Numbered from the stretch's first letter, positions 55,845 through 64,000 are shown. The stretch is 64,000 nucleotides of DNA from Spirochaetota bacterium (GCA_023443865.1 JAEZST010000017.1:1-64000), one strand, 5' to 3'. Numbers and translations are program-made. The notes: generated from the letters alone by a model not told the origin.

Positions 55845-55862
55845 GGGCGCGTCACGCCGGCC

Positions 55863-58412
55863 CTATTCGCCTTCCGCGGGCGCGTTTGCCTGCCACTGGT
55901 TCAGTATCCAGATGATATTGTTGTCGATAAGCTTGAGGGGAACGCCGCAGGAGCGGCACCGGAACCGGCCGTCCTCGCCGAGGGTTTCCTTGCCGCAGCC
56001 GATGCAGAGCACGGTCTTGCATTGCGGGCAGGTTCCGGCGGGCAGATCGTCGGGGGGTTGCGCGGTCAGGTGGAGCGAACCTTGGGGGGGTAAGTCCTTG
56101 GGTACCCGCCAGCGGCGTCCGCAGGCCGAACAGCCGAAGGATACGGTGCTTTTTTCGAGTATTTCCTCCTCGAGGGCCCGAATCCGTTCCCCCGAGTCTA
56201 CCGCCTCAAGGCGGGCGCGCACTTCCTCCGCCTTGGCGGGTCGGTTCGTGGCGAGATACACCGCGCTCAGCTCGTACAGGAGGTCGGGGTCTTCCGGAAA
56301 TTCCGAAAGCCCCTGCTGCAGGGCCACCTCGCTTCGCGTAAATTCCCCCTTTCGGGAGGCGAGATAGCTTATGAGTTTATACAGCCTCGGCGAGCTCGCG
56401 TAATCCAGGGCACGGCCCAAAAGATCGTCCGCCTCGTTCAGGTAATTCAGCTCTATGCAATTCGCCGCCCGATCCGCGAGTAAGTCGGGATCGTAGGGAC
56501 TGCGCTTTTGCGCGCGTCGGTACCATTCGTCCGCCTCCTCGTGGCGGCGGTCCTCCACCAGGAGATTGGCCCCGGCGCGGAGAAAGGCGGCGTCGTTTTG
56601 GTCGAACCGGGAAAGGGCCGCGTCGAGCCGGCCGAACCGCCGTTCCACCTCGGCGTAATTCACGATCACGTCCCGTTCTTCGGGGAGAAGCCTGAGCGCC
56701 TCGGCCGCGTGGGCCGCCGCCGACCCTAGATCGTCGCGGCTCAGGGCGCGAAGGGCGGCGAGATTGTGTACCCACCCGTTCTCCGCTCCCGTCTCGAAGG
56801 CCCCGTCCATTTCCTCGTCGCAGGGAAGGCCCGCGAAGAAGAGGGTTTCCGCCAGGCGGAATCGGTAGGGCCCGTATTCGGGCTCCCGTTCAACGGCCTT
56901 CCGGAACGCCTCGATCGCCTTGGCCGTCTTGCCCCGTTCCGAGAGGAGCATGCCGTGCAGATACCAAACGCCCGAATCCTCGGAGCCTGCCTTGATGGCC
57001 TTATCCAGCGCTTTCTCGGCCCGCTCATGATTGCCGCGTCCATACTCGAATTTTCCCTCAAGGGCGAGTACCCGCGGGTCCTTCGGCGCCAATTCCCTCA
57101 AGGAAACGAGAAGCTCTCCCAGGTCGTCGTAGGCGTTGGTCCCCAGGAATACGTTTCCCGCCTCGAGCCAGGCTTCCGTCGCGCGGTCGGTATTTCCGCC
57201 GTCCTTCCACTCCGCGCCGGCGTTTCGGCGGAATATGCCCTGGTCCGGGGTTAAGGCCGCCGCCCGCTCGTACGCTTCCGCCGCGGCCTCGCTTTCTCCC
57301 CGCCAATGGCACAGGTGGCCTTCCAAATTGGAAAGAAACGGCGAATCCTCGATCCCCGATCGCTCAAGGGTTCCGAGAAGGGTTTCCAGTTCCGGGAATC
57401 GGTTTTGAAGGTAGAGAATGCCCCCCAGTTCCGCCGCCGCGCTCAGGTTCCCGCTTTCGAGGGCCAGGGCCGCTCGCGATTCCGATTCCGCCTCGGGGAA
57501 GAGCTGCTGGGCCAAATAGACTTGAGCGGCCAAGAGATGCTGTTCCGCGTCCGGGGCGCCCGTTTTTCGCGCCCGCTTGAGTTCCAGTATCGCCGGCACG
57601 TATTTGCCCATGGAATACAGGGTTTTCGCCAGGTTTACCCGGGCTTCGGCCGGTATGGGGATAAGCCGGGCCCAGCGGGTATGGACGGTCTCTATCTCGA
57701 AAGGCCTCGAGTCGACGGTCAAGGCGGAAAGAAGGGGCGACGCGGCCTCGCGCACGCCCCAGTTTTGGCCGGCGAAGGCGATTCTCCCCGCGGCCTGAAT
57801 CGTGTCGTCGTGGCATTCGGCCACCCACGCGTCGTCGACGATCAGGGTAAAGCTCGTGTCCCGCGCGATGAGCCGAAGCTTTCGGGCCGTCGGTCCGCCA
57901 ATCGGCGCGCCCTCTTGCGGGGAGCCGCCGGTCTCGGTCCAGCCCAGGACGGGCAGGGGAGTGCCGTTTACCACGGCGTCGAGGCGGAGTAACCCGCGGT
58001 CCGAGATAAGGAGACTGTAAAACGTGGATTCATTGAGGTATCGGAACAGGAGGCCCGCCGCGCAGGAACCCGCCCGCTCGCCGCCGCCGCGGCCGTTATT
58101 CGAGGGCGTTTCGCCCGGCAGCGCGCCCTTTGCGCTCTCTGCGTCATCCTCGAAAACCACCGTGGCCTCGACGATACAATTCCTGTATCGATAGAGCGGA
58201 TCGACGGTCCAGGCGAAGATTTGGCGCTTTTGGAGATTCAAACGGAGTCCGGCGGGGGTGAGCGCGCTCGCGTAGGCATCGCCCGTTTCCGGGACAAAAC
58301 GGGCTTGGGCGGGTTTTCGGAATTCGGCGGTCCAGAGTTCCGTTATCGTATCGTCGGGGTCCCGCTTCTGTTCCCTGTTTTTTGAAAATAGACGTTTGAT
58401 GCGCGAAAACAT
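55863..58412 (-). CDS. TPR protein with N-terminal beta domain and C-terminal zinc ribbons
   Basis: An 849-residue protein with no evident signal peptide. Residues up to about 230 look like a LamG/concanavalin-type beta-sandwich (TAEFRKPAQARFVPETGD; FYSLLISDRGLLRLD). About 12-14 TPR-like helices follow, for example WYLHGMLLSERGKTAKAIEAFRK. The C-terminal 80 residues carry four cysteine pairs (CSAC, CPQC, CIGC, CRSC), forming two zinc ribbons. ATG 58412 gives MFSRIKRLFSK; a GTG at 58478 and an ATG at 58457 are in frame but lie in an AT-rich promoter-like region. Function unknown; probably a scaffold. Confidence 0.75.
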   Translation of the reverse strand: MFSRIKRLFSKNREQKRDPDDTITELWTAEFRKPAQARFVPETGDAYASALTPAGLRLNLQKRQIFAWTVDPLYRYRNCIVEATVVFEDDAESAKGALPGETPSNNGRGGGERAGSCAAGLLFRYLNESTFYSLLISDRGLLRLDAVVNGTPLPVLGWTETGGSPQEGAPIGGPTARKLRLIARDTSFTLIVDDAWVAECHDDTIQAAGRIAFAGQNWGVREAASPLLSALTVDSRPFEIETVHTRWARLIPIPAEARVNLAKTLYSMGKYVPAILELKRARKTGAPDAEQHLLAAQVYLAQQLFPEAESESRAALALESGNLSAAAELGGILYLQNRFPELETLLGTLERSGIEDSPFLSNLEGHLCHWRGESEAAAEAYERAAALTPDQGIFRRNAGAEWKDGGNTDRATEAWLEAGNVFLGTNAYDDLGELLVSLRELAPKDPRVLALEGKFEYGRGNHERAEKALDKAIKAGSEDSGVWYLHGMLLSERGKTAKAIEAFRKAVEREPEYGPYRFRLAETLFFAGLPCDEEMDGAFETGAENGWVHNLAALRALSRDDLGSAAAHAAEALRLLPEERDVIVNYAEVERRFGRLDAALSRFDQNDAAFLRAGANLLVEDRRHEEADEWYRRAQKRSPYDPDLLADRAANCIELNYLNEADDLLGRALDYASSPRLYKLISYLASRKGEFTRSEVALQQGLSEFPEDPDLLYELSAVYLATNRPAKAEEVRARLEAVDSGERIRALEEEILEKSTVSFGCSACGRRWRVPKDLPPQGSLHLTAQPPDDLPAGTCPQCKTVLCIGCGKETLGEDGRFRCRSCGVPLKLIDNNIIWILNQWQANAPAEGE

Positions 58413-58436
58413 GGCGGCTCTAGGGTATCCTGAAAA

Positions 58437-58520
58437 GCCGTGATCTGTCGAGGCCATTATAATTGTTGATAAAGTCACATAATAATATGTTTACCTCTTC
58501 ACTTTTTCTTTTTCATTCGC
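58437..58520. promoter_or_regulatory. AT-rich divergent promoter region
   Basis: About 80 bp of low-GC sequence between the TPR gene and the beta-glucosidase gene, with several -10-like hexamers: TATAAT on the minus strand near 58455 and TAATAT on the plus strand near 58482. No -35 of good quality could be fixed for either. Confidence 0.4.
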
Positions 58521-58557
58521 TACACTTCTACCTATCAGCACCGATGAGAGGGTAGGT

Positions 58558-59925
58558 ATGGCTTTTCCAAAAGATTTCGTATGGGGCGCCGCGACGGCGT
58601 CGTATCAGATTGAGGGCGCGGCGAACGAAGACGGCAAGTCCCGTTCCATTTGGGACGCCTATACCGAGTGGCCCGGCAAGGTTTTTAACGGCGATTCGGG
58701 GCTGGTGGCTTGCGACCATTACCATCGAATGCCCGAAGACGTGAAACTCATGAAGGATCTGGGCCTGCAGGCGTACCGGTTCTCGGTGGCCTGGCCCCGC
58801 GTTATTCCCGGCGGTACCGGCGCGGTAAACCCAAAGGGCCTCGATTTCTATTCCCGGTTGGTGGACAACCTTTTGGAAGCGGGAATCGAGCCCTGGCTTA
58901 CGCTCTACCACTGGGACCTTCCCGAAGCGCTTCAGCTCAAGGGCGGGTGGATGAACCCGGATATCGCGGACGCGTTCGCCGCCTATACGCACGCCGTGGC
59001 AGGCGCCCTCGGCGACCGGGTCAACCATTGGATGACCTTCAACGAGCCCCAGTGCTTTCTCGGGCTCGGCACGGTAGACGGCGTGCAGGCGCCCGGCTGG
59101 AAGATATCGCAGGCCGATTTCGTGAAGTCGGCGCATAACAGCCTCGTGGCCCACGGCAAGGCGGTCGACGCGCTTCGTGCCGCCGGCGGGAACCGGTTTA
59201 AGATCGGGTACGTGCCCACGACACAGGCGATGGTCCCCGACCGCGAAACCCCGGAACATATCGCCGCGGCGAAGCTGGCCTTCTTCGGCGCCTCTCCCGC
59301 CAAGCCCCTGCATTGGACCCTCACACTCTTTACCGACCCCGTGTTCCTCGGCCACTACGCCGAAGACCTCTTGCCCGTAATAGAAAAAGACCTTCCTGCC
59401 GGCTGGGAAGGAGACCTGGCGCTCATCTCCCGGCCCCTGGATTTCTTCGGCATTAATCTTTATTCGGGCGTCCGGATCGGCGTGGACGAAAACGGCATGC
59501 CGTCTCGCGTGAAAGAGGCCGTCGGCCAGCCGAAAACCGCCATTAAGTGGAACGTCGAGCCCGAAACCCTCCGCTGGGCCCCCCGATTCCTCTATGAACG
59601 GTACGGCAAGCCCATCGTGATCACCGAAAACGGGCTGTCGAATACCGATTGGGTGCATTCCGACGGCAAGGTGCACGACGCGGCCCGGATCGACTTTACC
59701 AAACGGTATCTACTGGAATACGAAAAGGCGGCCGCCGACGGCGCGGAGCTGGCGGCGTACTTCCACTGGAGCCTCATGGATAACTTCGAGTGGAGCCACG
59801 GCTATTCCGAGCGCTTCGGGCTCGTTCACGTTGACTACCAAACCCAAAAGCGCACCGTGAAGGATTCCGGCCGTTGGTACCGCGAGGTCATCGAATCGAA
59901 CGGGGAGCGCCTACACCGGGACTGA
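58558..59925 (+). CDS. bglA: GH1 family beta-glucosidase
   Basis: A 455-residue glycoside hydrolase of family 1, probably cleaving cellobiose or other beta-glucosides in the cytoplasm (no signal peptide). The start FPKDFVWGAATASYQIEGA is characteristic. The acid/base is Glu163 in TFNEP and the nucleophile Glu357 in ITENG, both present. The C-terminal HWSLMDNFEWSHGYSERFGLVHVD is conserved. This fits a plant-fibre or gut habitat. Confidence 0.95.
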   Translation: MAFPKDFVWGAATASYQIEGAANEDGKSRSIWDAYTEWPGKVFNGDSGLVACDHYHRMPEDVKLMKDLGLQAYRFSVAWPRVIPGGTGAVNPKGLDFYSRLVDNLLEAGIEPWLTLYHWDLPEALQLKGGWMNPDIADAFAAYTHAVAGALGDRVNHWMTFNEPQCFLGLGTVDGVQAPGWKISQADFVKSAHNSLVAHGKAVDALRAAGGNRFKIGYVPTTQAMVPDRETPEHIAAAKLAFFGASPAKPLHWTLTLFTDPVFLGHYAEDLLPVIEKDLPAGWEGDLALISRPLDFFGINLYSGVRIGVDENGMPSRVKEAVGQPKTAIKWNVEPETLRWAPRFLYERYGKPIVITENGLSNTDWVHSDGKVHDAARIDFTKRYLLEYEKAAADGAELAAYFHWSLMDNFEWSHGYSERFGLVHVDYQTQKRTVKDSGRWYREVIESNGERLHRD

Positions 59926-59939
59926 CCGGTTCACGCCCC

Positions 59940-60746
59940 CTAAAAGCGGCGGTCGTCGCGCGGGGTAGGGGAGCCCTCGGTTCCGTATTTCCCGACGATC
60001 GCCGCGGCTTCGCCCGATTCCCGAATCGCCGATAGGCCGCGGTTAAACCGTTCCAGGAGCGGTTCCGCCCCCGGGTATTTCAGTGACGCCATGAGCCGGA
60101 ACTCGCACCGATTCCCGAAGGGTTCGGGGAGGGTCGAAATGCCCTGGGCCGCCGCTTCCGTCTGGGCGCGGGCGAATACCAGCTCGTCGTCGATCGCGAA
60201 GTCGAGCCGGCCCGCTTCAAGCATTTTAACCAACTGTACGGGGTCTTGCACTTCCACCGCCGTGACCCCCGCCCGGGCGAGGGGCCGCGTAACGGCGTCC
60301 GTTCCGGCTACCGCTCCCACGAGGAGCCCCCGAAAGTCTTCCGGCCCTCTATACCCGGCGCCGCGTTCCGGCAATGAGCCCGTACGGTACGCCACGATGA
60401 AACGCGAGGTAAAGAGAATATCGGAAAAGAGATACCTCTCCTCCCTTTCCTCGGTTATTTGGTAGGGAAAGGTCGCGAAGGAACGCCCCGCGGCGACGGT
60501 CGATTCGGCCCGTCTCCAGGGCACGAACGAAAGCGTCGCTTCCATACCCGCGGCCCGCGCTGCCGCGACGACGAGTTCCGCCGCCATTCCCCCGTTCTCG
60601 AGCTTACTGCCCGTATAAGGCGGCCATTCACCGACCGCGAAGGGTAATTGCTGGGCGCCCAATCGCGCGCCGCCGAGGCCGAGAAACAGGATGCCGAGGA
60701 GGACGATGCGCCTTTGGCCCTTTTCCGTTCGTATCCGCGTTTTCAT
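59940..60746 (-). CDS. Periplasmic solute-binding protein (family 3)
   Basis: A 268-residue protein with a signal peptide (about residues 1-31, hydrophobic ILFLGLGGARLGAQ) and a type II binding fold typical of polar amino acid receptors: FAVGEWPPYTGSKLENGGMAAEL and LVGAVAGTDAVTRPLARAGV. No ABC permease or ATPase lies nearby, so it may serve a distant transporter or act as a sensor. It converges on bglA with 14 nt between the stops. Confidence 0.85.
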   Translation of the reverse strand: MKTRIRTEKGQRRIVLLGILFLGLGGARLGAQQLPFAVGEWPPYTGSKLENGGMAAELVVAAARAAGMEATLSFVPWRRAESTVAAGRSFATFPYQITEEREERYLFSDILFTSRFIVAYRTGSLPERGAGYRGPEDFRGLLVGAVAGTDAVTRPLARAGVTAVEVQDPVQLVKMLEAGRLDFAIDDELVFARAQTEAAAQGISTLPEPFGNRCEFRLMASLKYPGAEPLLERFNRGLSAIRESGEAAAIVGKYGTEGSPTPRDDRRF

Positions 60747-60858
60747 GTTCTTTCCTTGAACTATAATCGAAGTCGGGGCCCTTTACCCGCGTCGCGAAAA
60801 AAAAACACGCCGGTCCAGGAATCCATCCTCCCGAAGGGTACCCCTCATCGGTAATTTG

Positions 60859-60920
60859 TGGTATAATGCAACAAATTAACCGGGCATGACCGGGCTTGAT
60901 CGCGCTCGACCGGGCAATAC
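60859..60920 (+). promoter_or_regulatory. Extended -10 promoter with phased 10-bp repeats
   Basis: TG-G-TATAAT (60859-60867) is an extended -10. Directly downstream, four imperfect 10-bp units follow in phase: TTAACCGGGC, ATGACCGGGC, TTGATCGCGC and TCGACCGGGC (about 60876-60915). They could be an operator array controlling the reductase gene at 60994. Confidence 0.5.
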
Positions 60921-60993
60921 CCCTGCGTTACCGCGCGCATCGGCAACAATCCGCGCATAGCCCCGCGTTTTCCATCGCCTAAGGAGGCTCATC

Positions 60994-62118
60994 ATGAAAT
61001 ACAGGGAATTCGGCAAAACGGGCGTCAAAATATCCGCCCTCGGCTTCGGCGCCATGCGGCTCCCCACGCTCGAACTCAACGGCAAAACCGTCTTCGACCA
61101 TGAGGAAAGCGTCCGCATCATCCATAAAGCCTTCAGCCTCGGGGTGAACTATATCGACACCGCCCCCTATTACTGCGACCGGGAAAGCGAGATCATCGTC
61201 GGCAAGGCCCTCAAGGGCTGGCGCGACAAGGTATACCTTTCCACCAAAAACCCCATCGAGAACGATTCCGGCGACGACTGGCGAAAACGCCTCGAAGCTT
61301 CCCTCGCGAAACTCGACACCGATCGGATCGACTTCTACCACATGTGGGGCATCTCCCTCGAGTCCTTCCGCACGAAGATCGACGTCCCCGGCGGCCCCAT
61401 GGAAGCCGCCCTCCGCGCCAAGGAAGAAGGCCTCATCCGCCACATATCCTTTTCCTTTCACGATAAAGCCGAAAACATGATCCCCATCATCGATTCGGGT
61501 TACTTTGAGACCGTGCTCATGCAGTACAACCTCATGGACCGCTCCAACGAAGGCTCCCTCGCCTACGCCCACGAAAAGGGCCTCGGCACGGTCATCATGG
61601 GGCCCGTCGGCGGCGGTCGTCTCGGCTACTCATCGGCCGCCATCGCGGACCTCCTCCCCGGCAAGGTAAAGTCGAGCCCGCAAATCGCCCTCCGATTCGT
61701 CCTCTCGAACCCCGCGGTAGACTGCGCCCTCTCCGGCATGGGAACCGAGGCGATGGTCGCGGAAAACGCCGAAATCGCGAGCAACGAATCGCCCCTCTCT
61801 CCTTCGGAAATCGAGCACGTCAACGCCGCCATGGCCGAAAACAAAAAACTCGAAGGCCTCTATTGCACCGGCTGCAACTACTGCATGCCCTGTCCGGCCG
61901 GCGTCAACATCCCCCTCAACTTCCAGATCATGAACTACCACCGGGTCTACGGCCTCACCGACTACGCCAAATCCCAGTACAACATGATCGGCACCGTCGA
62001 CTGGATGAAGGGCGAAAAGGCCGCCTCTTGCGTGGAATGCGGCGAGTGCGAGGAAAAGTGCCCGCAAAAGCTCGAAATCCGCAAACAGCTAAAAGAGACC
62101 GCCGCCGCCCTGGGTTAA
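60994..62118 (+). CDS. Aldo/keto reductase with two [4Fe-4S] clusters
   Basis: A 374-residue fusion. The first 280 residues are an aldo/keto reductase barrel (EFGKTGVKISALGFGAMRLP; YIDTAPYYCDRESE). The last 80 hold two ferredoxin-type cysteine sets: C291, C294, C297, C300 and C346, C349, C352, C356. The family is predicted to transfer electrons between NAD(P)H and an iron-sulfur partner. Substrate unknown. ATG follows AAGGAGG. Confidence 0.93.
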   Translation: MKYREFGKTGVKISALGFGAMRLPTLELNGKTVFDHEESVRIIHKAFSLGVNYIDTAPYYCDRESEIIVGKALKGWRDKVYLSTKNPIENDSGDDWRKRLEASLAKLDTDRIDFYHMWGISLESFRTKIDVPGGPMEAALRAKEEGLIRHISFSFHDKAENMIPIIDSGYFETVLMQYNLMDRSNEGSLAYAHEKGLGTVIMGPVGGGRLGYSSAAIADLLPGKVKSSPQIALRFVLSNPAVDCALSGMGTEAMVAENAEIASNESPLSPSEIEHVNAAMAENKKLEGLYCTGCNYCMPCPAGVNIPLNFQIMNYHRVYGLTDYAKSQYNMIGTVDWMKGEKAASCVECGECEEKCPQKLEIRKQLKETAAALG

Positions 62119-62134
62119 TTTTCCTACGGGGGTT

Positions 62135-62305
62135 CCCGGTCCGTTCCCGCGCACGCGGAAACGGACCGGGCGCGTGCTTCGTTTGTACTCCTCGCTCGGA
62201 CCGGCTCCGCCGGCCCTCGCTGTGGGGTACCACTTCGCCCGCTAACCTGGCTCAAGGCCGCGAAGCGGCCTTGAGCTTGGAGAAAATCGCGTAGTGATTT
62301 TCTCC
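62135..62305 (+). repeat. Hairpin array C after the aldo/keto reductase
   Basis: The gap 62119-62429 contains no gene but four hairpins: CCCGGTCCGTT/AACGGACCGGG with an inner CCGCG/CGCGG (62135-62170), CCGGC-TCC-GCCGG (62201-62213), GCTCAAGGCCGC-GAA-GCGGCCTTGAGC (62250-62276) and GGAGAAAATC/GATTTTCTCC (62279-62305). The join AGCTTGGAG and the end CTCCACGGC match array B. No T tract follows any stem. Confidence 0.85.
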
Positions 62306-62379
62306 ACGGCAGTCTACAGCGAGCCTTCGTTGGGCCGCTAACGCAAATTCGCTCCGTCTCGGGCTTCGTGATCGGCCGT

Positions 62380-62408
62380 TAGACTCCTCCTTCCTTGAAT
62401 GGTATACT
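62380..62408 (+). promoter_or_regulatory. Promoter of the small membrane protein / SPFH operon
   Basis: TAGACT (62380-62385), 17 nt, TATACT (62403-62408), with TGG giving an extended -10. It lies 21 nt before the gene; AAGGAG serves as ribosome-binding site. Confidence 0.65.
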
Positions 62409-62429
62409 GGGCTTAAAAAGGAGTATTTC

Positions 62430-62696
62430 ATGCCACTCAAGCGATTGATTGCGCGGCTTATCGCCGCGGTTATCGGGTTTATCCTCGCGACTACCGCCTA
62501 CGAAGCGGTAATCTACGTGGTCTTGCGGCCCCTGACCAATAAACTGGTCGAGGATCAATTGACAAACTCGAATTCGACCCCAACGGCCATGAATGCCTAT
62601 TTTACCCTGGCCAACGGAATTTTCGCGCTTTGCTGCGTAGCCCTTTTGGCTTTTTGCGTAATTAGCGTCGTCAAGTATAGAAAAGGAAAGGAATAA
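62430..62696 (+). CDS. Small two-helix membrane protein
   Basis: An 88-residue protein I do not recognise. It has a basic start (MPLKRLIARLI), a first membrane helix (about residues 8-32), a polar Asn/Thr-rich loop (about 35-52), a second helix (about 57-80) and a basic end (KYRKGKE). It lies 4 nt before the SPFH lipoprotein gene, so the two products may form a complex. Confidence 0.75.
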   Translation: MPLKRLIARLIAAVIGFILATTAYEAVIYVVLRPLTNKLVEDQLTNSNSTPTAMNAYFTLANGIFALCCVALLAFCVISVVKYRKGKE

Positions 62697-62700
62697 CCCC

Positions 62701-63624
62701 ATGAAAAAAAGCGTTCTACTCGCTACCGTACTTCTCGCCTTGGTTTTTAGCGCATGCTCGGGCTATAAGCTGGAAGTCATCGAGCCCGACGAGTGGGCCA
62801 TACTGGTCCCCGTAGACGGCGACACCACGCAACAGGCGAAGGACAATTCTTACGCCATGTACAAGGATTCCCTGGTTTCGGGGAAAACCATCACGATTCC
62901 CTATAAGCGGATAAAACTGGGCTTGATCAGGTCTTATAAAGTGCCGGCCTTTACGCTGTATAAGACCAAACGAACCCCGATATCGCGGACCTGGTACAGC
63001 GTGGTTAAAGCCGACGCCGCCGGAAACGTGGTGTACGAGCAAAAGGGCGACAAACCGGGCTTCGCGACCGAGTCAGCGGGTTCTACGGGGCTAATGATCG
63101 GCTTCAATATCACGTACAACGTGACGGCCCCGGAAAAATACCTCTATTGGAAAGGCAAGGATCCCGATCTCGCCACCTTCGGCGATAACACGATTTATAC
63201 CACCCTGAGTTCCCTCGTCAGCGAGACTATCTCCACGTATAAAGACGAGGAAATCACGACGAAGAAATCCGAAATCACGAAAAGGCTCAAGGACAGGCTC
63301 AACGAAAAATACGTTTCGGGTTACGGCGTCGAGATCACGGAATTGGGCATCATCGGGGGCATCCAATTCGACAACCCCGAAATCCAGAAGCAAATCGACA
63401 ACCGAATGATCCAGAAAATGGCCGCGGAAGCGGCGAAGGACCAGCTGACAGCGTTCAAGGCAAAATCCGAGCTCGTAACCTACGAAAGAACCTGGATCGA
63501 GATCGACATGCAAAAGGCGTTAATCAAGTACATTAACGCCGCCGCTGAAAAGGGCTACACCGTTTTCCCGGAAGTCACCGGCTCGTCCACCGCGATCGAC
63601 ATCTCGAAATACATCAAGAAATAG
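62701..63624 (+). CDS. SPFH/Band 7-like lipoprotein
   Basis: A 307-residue protein with a lipobox (VFSAC, lipid on Cys19) rather than the usual membrane helix of SPFH proteins. The core shows SPFH features: a YNVTAPEKYLYW strand, a region of helices EEITTKKSEITKRLKDRLNEKY, and GVEITELGIIGGIQFDNPEIQKQI. The C-terminal Ala/Glu-rich part is short. It is probably attached to the outer face of the inner membrane or the inner face of the outer membrane. Confidence 0.8.
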   Translation: MKKSVLLATVLLALVFSACSGYKLEVIEPDEWAILVPVDGDTTQQAKDNSYAMYKDSLVSGKTITIPYKRIKLGLIRSYKVPAFTLYKTKRTPISRTWYSVVKADAAGNVVYEQKGDKPGFATESAGSTGLMIGFNITYNVTAPEKYLYWKGKDPDLATFGDNTIYTTLSSLVSETISTYKDEEITTKKSEITKRLKDRLNEKYVSGYGVEITELGIIGGIQFDNPEIQKQIDNRMIQKMAAEAAKDQLTAFKAKSELVTYERTWIEIDMQKALIKYINAAAEKGYTVFPEVTGSSTAIDISKYIKK

Positions 63625-63672
63625 CGCCTTCTCGCGCCCGTCGTCTCATCGCCGGCGGCGTGCCACCCTGAT

Positions 63673-63888
63673 ATTCCGCTTCCGGCGGAATGCGTGGCCT
63701 TTAAACGAAACAAGGACGCCCTTTCGGGCGTCCTCGCAGATTTTTAGGCAACCTTTCGGCAAACACCGTGGAGTTTCACCTTTGGTGAAACTCCAAGATG
63801 TACTAAGCCGAAGGCTTAGTACATCCCGGCTGAAGTCCGCTGTCGCTTCCTTCAGCTTGGAGTACTAAAAAGCTTCGCTTTTTAGTAC
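63673..63888 (+). repeat. Hairpin array D before groEL end
   Basis: Six hairpins in 216 nt: ATTCCGC/GCGGAAT (63673-63691), GGACGCCC/GGGCGTCC (63714-63733), TGGAGTTTCACC-TTT-GGTGAAACTCCA (63769-63795), GATGTACTAAGCC-GAA-GGCTTAGTACATC (63797-63825), GCTGAAG/CTTCAGC (63829-63856) and AGTACTAAAAAGC-TTC-GCTTTTTAGTAC (63861-63888). The last overlaps the groEL stop. A 13-mer TTAGTACATCCCG occurs twice (63816-63828, 63882-63894). It sits between convergent genes. Confidence 0.85.
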
Positions 63889-64000
63889 ATCCCGTCCATT
63901 CCGCCCATTCCGCCCATGCCGCCGGGGGCGGCGGGGGGATTCTTCTCGGGGAGGTCGGTGATGGCGCATTCGGTGGTCAGGAGGAGGCTCGCGACGGAGG
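63882..64000 (-). CDS. groEL: Chaperonin GroEL, 3' end only
   Basis: The last 39 codons of groEL run in from the right edge. The reading frame gives SVASLLLTTECAITDLPEK, then the glycine/methionine-rich tail with GGMGGMGG ending MDGMY, a tail typical of GroEL. The stop TAA is at 63882-63884 and lies inside a hairpin arm. Confidence 0.93.
   Translation of the reverse strand, partial: SVASLLLTTECAITDLPEKNPPAAPGGMGGMGGMDGMY

Overview
The window is a chromosomal segment from a GC-rich spirochaete, most likely a relative of the termite-gut or free-living treponemes. The evidence is the EF-Tu sequence, RpoB Asn491 at the rifampicin site (the residue known from treponemes), an L33 with an incomplete zinc site, and an S10-spc-alpha gene order with no fusA between rpsG and tuf. 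No rRNA, CRISPR array, phage gene or insertion sequence was found.

Layout. 1-3001 (minus strand): the 5' part of a secreted repeat protein, then a compact operon of patatin-like lipase, serine acetyltransferase (cysE) and a NusG-II-domain protein. 3071-14796 (plus): tRNA-Thr, rpmG, tRNA-Trp, secE, nusG, rplKAJL, rpoB and rpoC, divided by terminators or attenuators and a separate rpoB promoter. 14885-15742: rpsL and rpsG. 15743-16515: a gene-free stretch with an array of hairpins, a terminator, a near-consensus promoter and about 350 nt of dense helices that looks like an unannotated structured RNA or a long tuf leader. 16516-31674: tuf and a complete run of S10, spc and alpha operon genes, including secY, rpmJ and rpoA, ending with a 58-residue zinc-ribbon protein after rplQ.

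31776-36810 is a five-gene branched-chain amino acid ABC transporter (livKHMGF). A CBS-ACT protein follows, preceded by a perfect 43-bp tandem duplication. On the minus strand come prfA, prmC and a Rel-family (p)ppGpp enzyme whose hydrolase site looks dead, then a rhomboid protease and exonuclease III. The plus-strand trio clpS-clpA-aat forms an N-degron pathway cluster: Aat adds destabilising residues, ClpS delivers the substrates and ClpA unfolds them for ClpP.

46907-55844 holds a histidine kinase and response regulator pair divergent from a MacAB-TolC-type efflux operon (adaptor, ATPase, two permeases, outer-membrane channel). The shared intergenic region carries two copies of an OmpR-family-like direct-repeat box spaced 42 bp apart, so the kinase pair probably controls the pump. 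The rest is a TPR protein with two zinc ribbons, a GH1 beta-glucosidase, a periplasmic solute-binding protein, a ferredoxin-type aldo/keto reductase, a small membrane protein paired with an SPFH lipoprotein, and the 3' end of groEL on the minus strand.

The strongest candidates for undescribed biology are the structured RNA before tuf, the arrays of tightly packed non-identical hairpins after several genes (4587-4642, 15744-15891, 62135-62305, 63673-63888), and the OmpR-like boxes at the efflux operon. All functional statements come from reading the sequence and from family knowledge; no searches or folding programs were run.
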